Positions 45,799 through 58,693 are shown, numbered from the stretch's first letter. The stretch: DNA of 64,000 bases from Haliclystus octoradiatus (GCA_916610825.1 OU744454.1:397001-461000); one strand, 5' to 3'. Numbers and translations are program-made. The notes: generated by a model from the letters alone, not told the origin.

Positions 45799-47340
45799 TT
45801 ACGGATATCCGCTTATAGGCGTGTCGTCCGTTCCGGTGGCGGATGATCTATGTACATCATCGAGAGTATAAAATTGCGTACAGTGATCTGAGTCTGACTC
45901 ACCCGCTGCGGTAGTTCTCGAGGATGCACCTCTAATACGATGCTTTTTAATATGATTACGCTGCCATTGCGATGGGTCATAATGAACACCATGAAGTCCT
46001 TCGCTGCGTGTTCTGCTTTGCGGTGTTGCGGCCATAGTTTCACCGCTGAACGTCGCAGCTCGTTTTACAATTACTTTTGGTGAATGTTGTAATCTTTCTT
46101 TATAAATTGAATTATTTCTATCTATGTGACGCGGTGCTACTTTACAATAGTACGTATTATTCGATCCTTCGCATAATTCGACGACAGATTCATTTAATAA
46201 ACGTCTTTCTTGTTTGGCTTCCATCGGTTTGGATTTCAGAGAATATGATTTTTCACCACGGCAACAAATCAATATTAGTAAAGCGAACGGAACACCCAAT
46301 GATAACGCAATAGGTAAAAGTATCATTGTTAAATATTGCGCATTCTTATTACTTTCACCGTCAACTAATCGATCCCGCAACTGCCGCTTCGTCCCGCGTC
46401 CAAGTGAGGAATTCCCTGGCGGACCATTGGGATTTGATGTCTTTGTAGTTGCGAGCACAACAGTCCATTCCATTGAAAAGCCCTGTAATAAGGCACGCGT
46501 TTCTTTGCTCAGTGATTTGCCACTGCTAAAATCAACGTGCATTGTTACAATAGATGACTTTGATGTAAACTCAGGCACTGTATCTGTGCCGCAGTATTTG
46601 CGTCCACCTTCCTGCGGTGATGACGTACTATCTGTTTTTAATGCGCTTGCATCCATGTCATATAAACTGACGTAATCTCGACATGTACCAAATGTGGGCC
46701 TCAGTAAATCAAACTGATTAAAACGCATAATAAATCTTTGGTTTGAATTAGCCACAAACATGTAATAACATTTGAACTTCTTTGGGTAATTAAATCTAAA
46801 ACCAGGGCTACCGACCGTTCCCTTTAACAGATCATCATCTGCGGTGATAATTTGTCTTGGCCTTTCACACGTTCTTTCGTCTGAACCATCCACACAGTCT
46901 TGTCTACAATCGCATTGACGGCCAGCAGGAATGCATTTATTATCTTTCTTGCAGCGGAACTCGTCAATGTCACATTTGCCAGCTAAGTTCTTTCTCCTGC
47001 AGCTTGATTGCCTTGGCTCAGGGTTCCACTTGCCACCGGCCATACACAAACTCATCATTACGCTGGTTTTCGTCGGTTCAAAACCCACTTTACAAATGAA
47101 CCGAACACGTACAAACATAGGGAATGTTCTTTCTTCTTGCAATCGTATTGTATCAGCTAAAACAGCATTCTTCGGTGGCGATGGTTGGCTGCATTGATTT
47201 ATGGTATCAAATGATGAAGCAAACGACTGCGCTTTGACAACGGCTTGGCGTGAGACTAATAAAACTAGCAGTGTCATATGTAGTAACAGGTGGTAGACCG
47301 ACTTAGCTAAGAAGTTATTGCGGTAACGGCCGTGAAACAT
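45799..47340 (-). CDS. Intronless sushi-LDLa-CUB single-pass membrane protein
   Basis: 513 aa in one exon. Residues ~10-38 form a signal peptide or anchor; 50-114 a sushi/CCP-like module (four cysteines, one before GKWNPEP...C); 123-158 an LDL-receptor class A repeat with the calcium-binding CVDGSDERTC box; ~165-295 a CUB-like domain (SPGFRFNYPKKFKCYYMF...); ~340-364 a transmembrane helix followed by CC; then a ~150-aa basic, Ser/Thr-rich cytoplasmic tail. The mix recalls CUB/LDLa receptors such as Neto or LRP-type proteins, but it is not a clear ortholog of any. Such extracellular genes normally have many phase-1 introns; a single exon suggests an old retrocopy or intron loss. Converges on DNMT3, 409 bp away. 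Confidence 0.85.
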   Translation of the reverse strand: MFHGRYRNNFLAKSVYHLLLHMTLLVLLVSRQAVVKAQSFASSFDTINQCSQPSPPKNAVLADTIRLQEERTFPMFVRVRFICKVGFEPTKTSVMMSLCMAGGKWNPEPRQSSCRRKNLAGKCDIDEFRCKKDNKCIPAGRQCDCRQDCVDGSDERTCERPRQIITADDDLLKGTVGSPGFRFNYPKKFKCYYMFVANSNQRFIMRFNQFDLLRPTFGTCRDYVSLYDMDASALKTDSTSSPQEGGRKYCGTDTVPEFTSKSSIVTMHVDFSSGKSLSKETRALLQGFSMEWTVVLATTKTSNPNGPPGNSSLGRGTKRQLRDRLVDGESNKNAQYLTMILLPIALSLGVPFALLILICCRGEKSYSLKSKPMEAKQERRLLNESVVELCEGSNNTYYCKVAPRHIDRNNSIYKERLQHSPKVIVKRAATFSGETMAATPQSRTRSEGLHGVHYDPSQWQRNHIKKHRIRGASSRTTAAGESDSDHCTQFYTLDDVHRSSATGTDDTPISGYP

Positions 47341-48909
47341 AGTTGATTCAGCTGGTATAGTTGACTAATAAGAAGTGATTACAATCCCATAGATAGATCA
47401 CCATTGGTATTTTATGCCGTGATTCTTTAATACGCCAATTTGACTGCCATTCGATATGAATGCGTGTTGTGTGTCCGAGCGATGAGAACGGTTTGAATGT
47501 GTCTTTCGTATATATTGCTCTTCGCGACAGCCCACATCCAGTTATCTCTCTGATTAATTATCCCTTCAACAATGCACACTGCAATGAGACAATGGCCCCT
47601 CACTATTGTCTTGCTTCTGACTATTGAATTGATCAAAGGTAATTTGCTGTGACACTCAGGAAACATCTGCTGTTAACAAAAGTAGATTCCAACTTGTCAT
47701 CTATAGTACTTCCTTGGAATCGTTAATGTTATGAGCATTACATTGTATTACACTGCGTTAAGCGTGACCAAGCGACCTTCAACGACGTTCCTCCGTTTAT
47801 TTGTTTTGTGTGTTTATCTAACCGCTGGCTTGGCTTTGTGTCCTGTTTTGATGATAACCCTAATGTGTGTTTCTCTTCATTATTTTCATGTACAAACCTG
47901 TGAGGCTGGTTTGTTTGATGTGCGCAGAGACACGATATTTCCTACTCTGTACAACTATCACTTTGGTTTAAATTTGCCTCGATGGCGTGTACTGCCCAAC
48001 ATGCTTTCGTACCTTCAATCCGTCACTCAGCAACAGTCTTTAATCATTTAGTCCCGCCTCTTTCCCTTCAAAAGGCCATTCCCTTTACAATTGATGTTAT
48101 CTTGTTGTTGCTTATGACTGACTACATGACGGCTGCACAATGCAACGGGTGGTACCTGTGGCAAATTGCACTCGCCCATCACACACATGCGCAGAATAGA
48201 ACTTTGTAAGCGCTGACAATACCATAAGGTGATAGATACATTGTACGTCGCTTGGAAGTTGTTTAGTTTACACTTGAGTATAAAAACACTTTATTTGGTT
48301 TGTTCGCCATCTCATGGACTAGCTGCCCAGAGGGGTATTAAATTCAATGCGTGATTATGTACATGCGATGAAAGTGACACGTGCTTGTCTCTCGGTCGCC
48401 AACGAAATGATTCTGTTGTGAGATTGGACATCCAATACGGCTGACGGTGATATTGGCTGATCGAAAGAGATAGCATTCACAGCGGTTCTCGATTATTTCA
48501 TTTAATATTGTGATTAATTCCGCCTGCCACGCAAAATAGTCGGATCAAAAATCGTTTTCTCATATCAATATCACTGCCTTATCTCATGACGGACCACCCT
48601 TCGGAAGTCTAGGGCTGGACTACAACTGACGGGATTGCACAGTCAACCGCAAGAGATTTTCAATATTATTTATGTGCAGTTGTTACATAGATAGTTATAT
48701 ATAGATGGTAAATAATTTATACGTTCTGATGAGCGATACACGAGTACTCCGAACATTGCCGACGGGTTTAATTAACCCATCTTAATTCTATCGTATCAGA
48801 AAGAGATCGATGATCATATACATGTAGATCCAATTAATTGTAGTCAATGTACATATATAATTTCATGATAAATTGAAATTTACTAACATTAATGATTAGT
48901 TCATTATTG
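47341..48909. other. Intergenic region upstream of the CUB/LDLa gene
   Basis: Presumed promoter of the minus-strand gene next to 47340. Frames at 47731-48051 and 47982-48209 have no recognisable domains and are not supported. Confidence 0.4.
47584..47638 (+). CDS. Candidate signal-peptide first exon
   Basis: MRQWPLTIVLLLTIELIK followed by a phase-1 donor (G/GTAATT). It looks like the start of a secreted protein on the plus strand, but I could not find matching downstream exons, so it may be chance. Confidence 0.25.
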
Positions 48910-49653
48910 TCACATAATCTTTTTCAGTCTTTCAATCTCTACCAATTGGCTGTCAATGATCTCTTTCAGATAGTTATGATGGACTAATGTTTTGGCCTTT
49001 ATCTCTCTCTGTTTACTGATAATACCTTGTAAATATTGTTCTTCTCTTGTTAATTGCTTTCCAACCTCGATCTGATTAATGACTCGTCGATGCGTCGATC
49101 TTTTCTCAGCCTCTTTCTCGTTCAATTGGCTTTCACAATTTGACAATCTCTTCACGTTTCCCTCCAGGTGTTGTCGCATTTGTAATTCATGAGTGGAAAT
49201 CATTTGCAAACTAGATTCCGCCTTTTCAACCTCTTTTTTGTACATTTTGATTTGTCCTTCATCATTCCTCTCAGCCTCGTGTTGTTCGGATTCTAATTGA
49301 CTGTTATAATCATCGTTATGGTTTCTTGTCTCGTTTAGGTACACGTCCATTGCTTTCGATGTTAGATCATCTCGTTCTTCCAAAATATTTCTCTTGTCTT
49401 TTATGGTTTTTAATTTCCGTTTCATATTTTGAATTTCTCTGATCTCGCAATTTAGCATTTCATTCCTATCTTCAACTTGGCCTCTCTTGTTGAGTACCAG
49501 CTCTGAGACGAGATTTTTTGCGGTTGTTCTTGCGAGTAGCTCCTGTCTGATTCTTGGCAAGCGTCGCTCCTTCTCTTTTATGTCGTTCATTTTTAAATAA
49601 TTGTCTTGTCTGAGTTCATCAATCTTCGACGTTTCTATCGATTCGGCAGACAT
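48910..49653 (-). CDS. Intronless coiled-coil protein, 247 aa
   Basis: Not recognised. One exon, MSAESIETSKIDELRQDNY to ...VEIERLKKIM. Nearly the whole chain is charged and heptad-like (runs rich in E, K, R, Q with spaced L/I/M), indicating a long coiled coil without signal peptide or membrane segment. Size and composition resemble small CCDC-type ciliary or centrosomal proteins, but no specific family can be named. The clean 744-bp frame with biased composition argues that it is real. Confidence 0.7.
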   Translation of the reverse strand: MSAESIETSKIDELRQDNYLKMNDIKEKERRLPRIRQELLARTTAKNLVSELVLNKRGQVEDRNEMLNCEIREIQNMKRKLKTIKDKRNILEERDDLTSKAMDVYLNETRNHNDDYNSQLESEQHEAERNDEGQIKMYKKEVEKAESSLQMISTHELQMRQHLEGNVKRLSNCESQLNEKEAEKRSTHRRVINQIEVGKQLTREEQYLQGIISKQREIKAKTLVHHNYLKEIIDSQLVEIERLKKIM

Positions 49654-49710
49654 TGTAGGTAAATAATATTTACTCTACAGTTTGCACTTGAAATTACAGC
49701 GTTCTAACTA

Positions 49711-49718
49711 TGACGTCA
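49711..49718 (-). promoter_or_regulatory. CRE palindrome upstream of the coiled-coil gene
   Basis: TGACGTCA 58 bp upstream of the ATG at 49653, followed by a second half-site (TGACGTAA, ~49728) and an inverted CCAAT box (ATTGG, ~49749). A plausible CREB/ATF-type core promoter. Confidence 0.45.
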
Positions 49719-49759
49719 TATTGCTTATGACGTAAACTCAGCGCTTCATTGGCCTCATA

Positions 49760-51777
49760 CTGATACAGTTTATATGATGATGATTGTATCGACAGAATAC
49801 GAGACAAATTATCAATACTAAACTTTTATTTGATCTTGAAAACACAACGGACCTCTTGTTACGAACGCTGGACGAAATTGCAATGTTTTTTCCGTATTTT
49901 GCATTTCGGTGGAGCATTTCGTAGGTTTTTTGTCAATATCAACTGCAGCTCGCCTTGAAGGCTCGTTATAAATTGAAATCATGATACTTCTCGTTAGTTT
50001 TCTGCAGCGATGATGATTTCAATACGAGCAACGTTGCTCATTTACATTGTGCGAATTAGATTTGCTAACTAACATTCTAAATTTTTAATAAAAAAATAAT
50101 AATCTCAATTGAATAAGAACAAAGTAATTAAAAAACTTGATTATGAACCGTCGTGGAGACATATTTTCCAAGTGCATCGAGGAAAATGTTTTTGAAAAAT
50201 GCCCTTGAAGTCTAGCTTGCCCCCTACTGATAGTGTCCCCTAGTTGCTGCCGGCGTCCCTTCTGTCGTAGCCTATATACATTACTGTTCCATAGTCTTGT
50301 TGTTCAAGTTGCAAGAAATATATTTTTGAGATAGTTCGTTTTTAGAGTTTGGAGCCTTTAGTCGAAGAAAGTCCCTCAGTTTGTTATTAATTACCCGATT
50401 AATTATTATTGCACAATGGCAGGCTACAAACAATGTTGATCTTTGCGACGCTGTCCAAAAGCAAAATTCAATTTCACTTTGGTTTGTGTGCTGGTAGATT
50501 GCGATAAGATAAGTCTCCATTCTAATGTGATGTCCCCCTTGCGCCCAATAAAGTGCTTCAGAAATACCAAATACTTTCAAATCATTCTCCATTTCTTATT
50601 TCTCTCTGACTTCTCTAAGCTGTCTCTCGGACGTACCTCGGGAGACAGTGGTGCTCCTCCATTTGCGCTAATTTCCGACTAATCCTGGGGGGAGGTAAAT
50701 CAATAAAATAGATTGACGGCTTGTAGTTAATTGTCTTAATTTATATGTTATTCTGAAACTTCAAATCCGATTGATTTGTGATGTCGTAATCACTATAGTT
50801 GTTGTTGGTCGATGCTTCAAGTAGATTTAGAACGATATATATATATTAGAAATGTCACTGAGTTGTTTCTTCGTAGAGGTGACACATAGATGATACAATG
50901 CTCATATAGATGCAGCCACCCTTCACGAACTAGCAATCATTCACTGTTTGTATGTGACATGACAGCTGAACTAAAGCATAATTTTATAAATGAGATAGAG
51001 TTATTATTACTGCAGCAAGGAAGGTTTACATGAGACAAAAAGAAGAAATTGACGTAAAAAAGAAATGTAGGATATCGAATTCAATTAGTATAAAGATAAT
51101 CAGCAACAAGACTTTGAGTGCCTTTATCTAGATACCGGATAACTCGCAATTATCTAGATACCGGATAACTCGCAATTAATTGGACCATGAGGATTGGAGA
51201 AGCAAGATATCGTTTCATGGAAAACAACATGACCTATGTTGACATCAAATTCTCAAATGAACTCAAATCAATATAACGACGAAGACACACCTCACCGTCA
51301 AAAATGTACAGATACAATACGAGATTTCATATCATAACAATAAAAATACAATATCATCACAATACAAGCAGTTCTACTCAGAGCCATCTATTTACATGGC
51401 TCTGGTTCTGCTGCTATTGTGTTGTATACGCCTTGTATTATTATTTTGTTGTTGTTGTTGTTGCTGTTTATTTGGTCAATGTCATAATATGGACAGGTGA
51501 ATAGACCTCGTAGATATACTTGGAAGTAAATATGTCATAATACATACATTGAATTTATACTGAAACTACTTGATAGTATTACCGAGATAAGAAAAACAAT
51601 TATTTGACGCAATGGCTAACAGCAATAAATTTACTAAGAATGAACAACGTTCGTGTTCTCAACTGAGCCCATTTTCAAGTTAAATACAAGGTTAAAAGTT
51701 TATCGAATTTTCTTGTTTGAGTAACATAAATAACAAGTATTTACATAATAAATTGCTAATAATAAAAATGTACCCTT
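49760..51777. other. Gene-free intergenic DNA
   Basis: No supported gene. A 103-codon frame at 50281-50592 (minus) has no recognised domain. A 26-bp sequence (ATCTAGATACCGGATAACTC core) is directly duplicated at 51125-51175. A TTG/TTA run lies near 51437-51465. Confidence 0.5.
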
Positions 51778-52037
51778 GGGGATAAAATTTACGACAAAAT
51801 CTTGGATCTTATAGAATCAGATTGTCCATTAAGGCAAGTTGGTGAACATTTAAAAAATTTCGACACGATCGCGCCCCAGGCCTGTGGACATCAATGATCC
51901 ATTTTCAATTCTACGTCGTTTAAATGACAAATTTGATTGTTTGGTTTTTGAAATGATTTTCAGTAGAGAACTGAAACCTTGCCTTAATGGACAATCTGAT
52001 TCTATAAGATCCAAGATTTTTTCATAATTTTATCCCC
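51778..52037. mobile_element. 260-bp MITE with ~60-bp inverted ends
   Basis: GGGGATAAAAT ... ATTTTATCCCC with a long inverted match through TTGGATCTTATAGAATCAGA and TTGTCCATTAAGGCAAG. Non-coding; target duplication unclear. Confidence 0.8.
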
Positions 52038-52084
52038 TATACATTCACACGGAAAATATGATGATGTTACGCAGATTAATCTAT

Positions 52085-52545
52085 AGATCTTCACTGGCCA
52101 CCGTCCTGTAAAAGAGCGCATAAAGTTCAAATATTAGCACTCACTTATAAAGCATGGCATAAAATGGCACCTAGTTATTTAAATGAACTATTGCTCCCTC
52201 ATATAGCAATCAGAACTTTGAGATCTAAGGATAAAATACTACTTGTCCAACCAGCTTAAAAGTAACCTAAAACCCTACGGATGTCGTGCATTATCGCAGC
52301 ACCAACATTATGGAATGGAAATCCCTCACGTGAACAATTCAAAAAGAAAGTAAAAATGGATCTATTCAAAGAATCGTTAACTTAAACTAAAAGCAAAATC
52401 ATTATTTGTCAATAGCCTGTAGATTTAATCAATGAGCCTTTACTAATTTTTATTACCATTATTAATATTCTTGTGAAGCGCCATATTGGATTCCTTAAGA
52501 ATTGGCGCTATATAAATACAAATTATTTTTACCATTATTATTATT
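52085..52545 (+). pseudogene. LINE 3' end remnant (CR1/L2-like)
   Basis: Decayed C-terminus of a non-LTR reverse transcriptase: LHWPPSCKRAHK, LTYKAWHKMAPSYLNELL, LRSKDKILLVQP, then in another frame IIAAPTLWNG and EQFKKKVKMDLFKESLT. Several frameshifts and stops. The 3' UTR-like end GGCGCTATATAAATACAAAT plus a short (ATT)n tail is characteristic of this LINE group. Confidence 0.75.
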
Positions 52546-52733
52546 ATACAGCCAAACCTGTTATAACGGTCACCTCTATCAAGTGGCCACCTGTCTGTAG
52601 TGGTCACTATTGGAATGTCTAAATAAGAATTTTCTATTGAATCAACCCTGCATATGAAGGTCAGCTGTCTATAGTGGTCAATTTGTCTACCTCTTATAGG
52701 TGGCCGTTATATACAGGTTTCAATGTATACACA
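52546..52733. mobile_element. Palindromic MITE (AACCTGT family)
   Basis: CCAAACCTGTTATAACGGTCACC ends pair with GGTGGCCGTTATATACAGGTTT; internal GTCTGTAGTGGTCA repeats. Inserted directly behind the LINE tail. Confidence 0.8.
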
Positions 52734-52973
52734 TAATCACAGCCAATTGACATGCAGGAGCGATGAATAATGATGTAGGACAAATAATTCATATCATTTT
52801 CAATCTTACAAACCATTTCCAAATATATAGACGTTAAAATTGAAATATTTCTTTGCCGGTGGTGAATATTTAATCAATTTCATGGATGAAAAAATATTTT
52901 GCTGTTGTCTACTAAATTTATATTCTTTACATTGAAATACTGCCTACATATTGCTATACAAAGGTATTAATCT

Positions 52974-52989
52974 GGGGGGGGGGGGGGGG
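52974..52989 (+). repeat. (G)16 homopolymer
   Basis: Sixteen consecutive G in very AT-rich DNA; likely length-variable and an assembly risk. Confidence 0.95.
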
Positions 52990-53464
52990 TAATTTGTAAC
53001 TTCCATTGCGCTTCGTTGTTGTTCAAATGGAACTTTGGCACAATGACCACAAAAAAAATTCAATACGATAAATCAAAAACACATTATGATATTATTCTGA
53101 CATTATTTGCGATTGTTGCGATATATCTTATATCATTTTCAAGCAATTGGTAAAGCAGGAAATTCGTGATCAACCTGATAGAACATTTTGCTAACGGTGT
53201 TTTGTGTCTGAATATAGTTTAGTTTGTATAGCATTTGTTAGTACCGTCTTCCGTCATAATGTGTGTTAACGTTTTTTTCAATTTTGATTTTGATATATTT
53301 TTCAATCTTACGTAAATTTGAATAAAATATATTTACATGCACTGAAAGGCAAACACAAGATAGTATTTTTAAATTAAATAGCACTATATGGTGCAGCATG
53401 GCATAAAACTTACAAAATTGTAACATAAAAAAGAAAGAAATTAAAATTGTCTAGGTGGTTGAGT

Positions 53465-53930
53465 TTAATAGGTAAATTTACAAAATTGTAATAAATTAAA
53501 TTCTAAGCGATATTTGAAAATAGGTAAAGATGGGGATGATACGGCATATTGAGGAAGTGAATTGCAAGCATTAATTGAATGCAAAAAAAAAGAATTTAAA
53601 ATTGTTGTAATTTTGGTATATACTGTGCATAAACTTTTTGTGAATGTCCACGCGTTATCCAATCTCGTGGTTTTGTTAATTGTAACGGTTAATTCTGGGC
53701 AATGTGATTCAAATGCCTGTCCAAGGACTAATTATGTTCAGTATTTGAAACTGGGATTTGAGGGTATCCATGGATGCATTTCCAATAATAAATTACACAA
53801 AAACGATCTCTCCGTCTTTGGAGGCTGTTGATGTTTAGCTTTGTGTAGTCTTTGCCAGTAGTTAATCCGGTCCATGCCACGAATTCCGATCAAGCGTCTT
53901 GTAAACCGTCTTTTGCCTTTGGGTGACATT
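53465..53930 (-). pseudogene. LINE reverse-transcriptase C-terminal remnant
   Basis: Minus strand: KRRFTRRLIGIRGMDRINYW..RL, then FFLHSINACNSLPQYAV and SLPIFKYRLE, the classic end of CR1/Jockey-type ORF2 (QRRFTR..., WNSLP..VV, FK..L). Frames are broken between the blocks. Different from the LINE at 52085. Confidence 0.7.
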
Positions 53931-56900
53931 TTCTAGGTCATTGATGGACTCTGCCTTTGGAGGTGACAATAGAGGCTCATAGAGGGGAACAGTATTCTAG
54001 TATGTTACGAACTAGGATAGCAAGTCATCATTTGTTGGTAAGCATCACTCAAATCATCCGGCCTATCATGCGATTTAACTTTTGTACATTAGCTGCGATA
54101 TGTTGTAATCGAATGTGGCAGAATTACACATAACGATATCCGATTATACGTCACGCAACGAAGTAGATTGCAGTATTATATTGCCAGTTGATGTGTTGTA
54201 GGTATGTTTAACGGTGTCTTGATCGTTCTGAAAATGTACCACTTCAATATTGTCTTCGTTGTACAGCATACCTGAATTTGTACAGCATACCTGAATCAGA
54301 TGCCCATGCCGCATACTGTATATCGAGTCCGTCCAAGGCGTTTTGAATTAATTTTGAATTGATTCAGCCTTCACGAAGATGTTGAGCTTCCAAGAATCAT
54401 GATGTGTCATCCGCAAAAGAAGATACACGAGTGTGCAGATGCACTTGTTAACCGATATTTGATATTATGAGAAGAAAGTCCAAGCTGAGTTCAGATCTTC
54501 CATGAAAACTTATATATAGGGTAATATATATGTCGATAGAATACTTTGGTTATACTTCATCATGTAGAACAGCCATTAATCTAAAATATTGTTGTATGGC
54601 TCTGTTAACATGCTAAACGTTAAACGATTGCGAGAAGTATGTCTTCTATATGATATATGATGGTGCAGAACTATGTAATGTCCTTTTACGTGGATGGAAC
54701 TCAACTAGTTACTCAGATGAAACGTATGAAATACAGTCGCTTATCACCAGGATTTTAAATAAACACGTAAAGTAACAGAATAAATATATACAAATAATAA
54801 ATAAATAATTTGTTTTAGCCGCGATCAAAACAGTTGTTTAATAAAGGAGCTGAGTAGTTACAATAATTATGGTCGTGACGTAAATGTAATTAAAAGTACG
54901 TCTGTGAGGAGGTTAAGATTTAGTTTTTCAAAAAATAAGCAGGCGTGGCATTTATATCCGTATTGGAATATTGTTGAATTGTCGTCCGACCTAACAGCAG
55001 GAGATGTATGTTAGCCTCAAAAGATTTGAAGGCATATTTTCAATACTTGAAATCACAAGATAATTGAATACTTTGGAAATGTTAGAGGAGAATACTCCCA
55101 GAGATATTTTGATTCAATATTTTGAAGTTGTCACTTCTCAACGATCCAGACAAGATCGGTTATTAGGAACATGATGAAATCAATAATATTTGATATCCAA
55201 TAATTTGGCAAATGTAGTTTTAGCTAACATGTTTAATATCATTTTGCAGTATCATTGTTTAGAGCGGCATACAGACATAGTTATAGTCAAAGGAATCATG
55301 TTTAAATCTAGATTTAGAAAACCCGATCCAGATCACTGGTAAATGTTCGGATTCTGTGCCAGTATGCAAGTGTTGACAAATTAAAGCTATTAGCTTGAAA
55401 ACCAGAAAAGATTTTGATCTTATATTTTTCAAAGTATGTACGAAAGAAGGTTCATAAATTATTTAACAGCAAGGGAGTATCTACAGTTGGGGACGATCGC
55501 CGTCGTCGCTTACATCGTTTGTTGTTGTTGTTGCTACTTTTTGCTGTTGTTGCTGTTACAGCAGTAACTTTTGTGTGTCTGTCATCGAGGCAATGTTTTT
55601 GTTTGGTGTCGCTTTTTAAACCGACCTTGGTGGTTAAAAAGAAATATTGAAAAAAGTGTGATGTTGGACATGGTTTATGTATCTTATTTTACACTTTCCA
55701 ATGGATTCGATGCGCCGAGAACCGAATCAAACAGGTGAGGGTTTGCTATCGACAGCTTCGGTCTTACTTTGAACCAATGTCAGTTATAAGTGGTGGTCAA
55801 AATCCAATCAATAGGTAGTCATTCTATCCTTCTTATTATCAACCGACATTTGTAAGTGTCAGTCACTGTCTTATCCTGCGAAGGGCACGGGATTATAATC
55901 GAACAAAATTAGCAACCAACAAACAAGTGATGTGACCCTTTCTCGAATCTTTATTTCATTTTCTTGTGAATTGAGATTTGCACCGCACTCAACATTTCGC
56001 CTTTCTATTTGATGTGCTTTAAACTGCCTCGAATATCACTCCAAATTACCTTAATCCTACCCTACCGCATCCCTATTCATCTAGTCGATGTGTTGTGTCG
56101 GTGACAAGGGAGAGTTGCATTTGAATATAAATAAAATCAGTCAATCCCTTCTGAAGTCAGTTTTACTTTTTGCCGGCTCTCTGTTTCTAATTGTTTGCTA
56201 AACTAATAACTTTGATCATTTAACGACTCTTTTTGTCTCACTATGTCGTTGATTATTGTGTCAAACATAACACATCGATCTCTTGTTGATTTTAATGCTT
56301 ATAACTTGTGTCTTTCTCTCTGGAGAATTTCTTTCTTTACTCACGAAAACTCTGTACAATCATATTAATTGTATAGCAGACTAAAGTACAACATTTGTTT
56401 GAATATCGTAATTTTGTTCAATTATAGGCTACTCAAAGTTGCTATTTAGTTTGAGTAATTCCTGCATTGTACGGATTTCAACTCGTCAGGATGTCTTTGT
56501 TATTAATTTGTGTGGAAATCAAGATTTAGCTTCGAGCATTTTTCAAGGTGGAGGAGATAGTCTCATAAACTATAGCGAGAAGAAGTAGTCGAGATAGAGT
56601 TTATGTGTGACTTCTAGTTGGTTTAATCCGCTGTAATGACGAATTCAGAATAATTAAAGCTGGAATGACGTGTTTTCATTGATAAGAATCATCTTGCTAT
56701 AAACAATTTGTGATTTGTCATTTTAAACATTTCGAAATGAAAACGTTTGCCCTAGAAGCCGTTTTGTTGCTGTCCGTTTGAATCGCAACTGTTGTTGAAT
56801 GTTTTCGCTTGCGGTTTAGCATTAAATCTTCTTTGTTTCACATTAAAACCTTTTGCATGATTTTAAAAATGTTTTGGATTGCTGAACTTATCATCTGCTG

Positions 56901-58693
56901 AATGTTTTTGCATTACTAACAGACAGTCCCTGGCCACAGGAGGCTTTTCGACATAATTACATAATGTAAGGTACAGACTAAATGATAAATGTCTAAATGT
57001 GGTGATGGTGATGGACTGCAAACATTGTATTTTATTATTTGAAACACAAACAAGCAAATTACAAAAGAAAAGGATTATTTTCAACATGAGAAAAGATGAA
57101 CAGATTAATTATCTATTCAACAATGATCTTTTGTATGGCTTGACTGAATCATTGGGGGAGATCTTTCATGATTTTAGGCTACAATAAATCTCTTTCCCTG
57201 TTTCTGTTTAGAAAAAATTAGCACTTAAATATGCACAGTTAGATATAAACCCTTGGAATGTTGTGCCACGCTTGACATGTATATCTTGTAGGATATAGCC
57301 TACCAGTAGACAACAGACACAAGATACATTGATTGTTTGTTTGTTAACTGGCTCTTGAAGATAGTCCATATAGTGATGACAGCTAGATACTGGCCCAGGC
57401 CATGGTGCCATCAGGGTTCATATTAAATGCTTTCAAATTCAGAGCAGAATTCAGCTTAATTTGATTATTCTGTATTTAAAGTAAGATTACGAATTTCAAA
57501 ATTATTTGAATGTCAAATTAATAACCTAACCTATTCAAACGAATAATTTTTTTTTGTAATATGTGAATTAATCTAAGTCTTGTGTCTTTAAACTGCGTAC
57601 ATACATACCTGCAAACTTTTCATTTAAATTTTCATAAATGTTCACACTTTACCACAATTCCAAAAAGGAAGTTGAAGCCGTACAGTATTTGTGTCATTTA
57701 TCGTCATGTGTAGCGCTACATGATGAGTCTATTAATAGCAATTGATATTAAAATCATGTTTGAAACTTGTTGACCTTGTTACTAAGATATTGCAGCATAG
57801 CCTATTCAATTTTCATAAATTGTCTTTTTTGTGTGAACAAATCACTCTCATCAGTCTGTATAAACTACATACTAATGGACATCCATAAAGTAGGTCTAGA
57901 TGCTCAGTTGAAGGGGGATGTCACATTGAAGATGTACAGTACAAGAGAGGGGACGTTGACTCTCAAAATGTGTACACATTTCCACTCTCTCTCTGGGCAT
58001 ATTAATTCAGAATTTTGAGGATGGCTGATGCTTTTATAATTGTATCAACTCTAAAAGCTACACAGAAAATATCAATTGATGAGAGGTGATATAAATTTGA
58101 AATTTGAACAAAGCGTGCAAAATTGACAATGTTGTTAGAAATTGCTTTCAATTCACCAATCGCTGCTATTGTTCTCCCTACATGGTATGTGGGATCACAG
58201 CTTGAAGCAGACTAGAAGGCTCAGATATTTGCAGTCAAACTCTTCTTACTTAAAAAGCATATAAATCGGAGAAGAATATAATTTAATTAGATGGTAAAAA
58301 AATTAGGAATCTAAACATAATGAAATCTTTCAAGAATCGACTGAGATGAGGAATTGAACGTCATAACAGTATATCAGAAATAGTAAGTGTTTCTCTGGAA
58401 TGGATCAAGAGCTTGCCGCTTGCGTCAAGCTGTGCTAGACATTTGGATCGCGTGACCACACTTGGTGAATGAAACCGTTTCTGCTGGAGTTTGAATAATT
58501 TTTCTTTAGTATGATATTATGATACATATACCAAAACAATTATTAAATAATTAACTTTTGGTAACATCTAGAACACTACATTGCTTTATTCTGTTCATGA
58601 CATTTCATTGATTTGTTTTTAATTTTGAATTCTAGATAAATTACAAAAATTTTAAATATGGAGTTGTCATGAGTATACAACTGTTTTGACATC
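53931..58693. other. Large gene-poor intergenic region
   Basis: No exon with supporting splice signals or domains is visible. Frames up to about 80 codons (for example 55414-55650, 57767-58018) lack recognisable content. A TTG/GCTGTT-rich simple stretch lies near 55525-55570. The right end should contain the promoter of the RhoGEF gene. Confidence 0.5.

Noticed and set aside
50281-50592. 103-codon minus-strand frame as a gene
   Set aside because: No recognised domain, no splice context and unremarkable composition.
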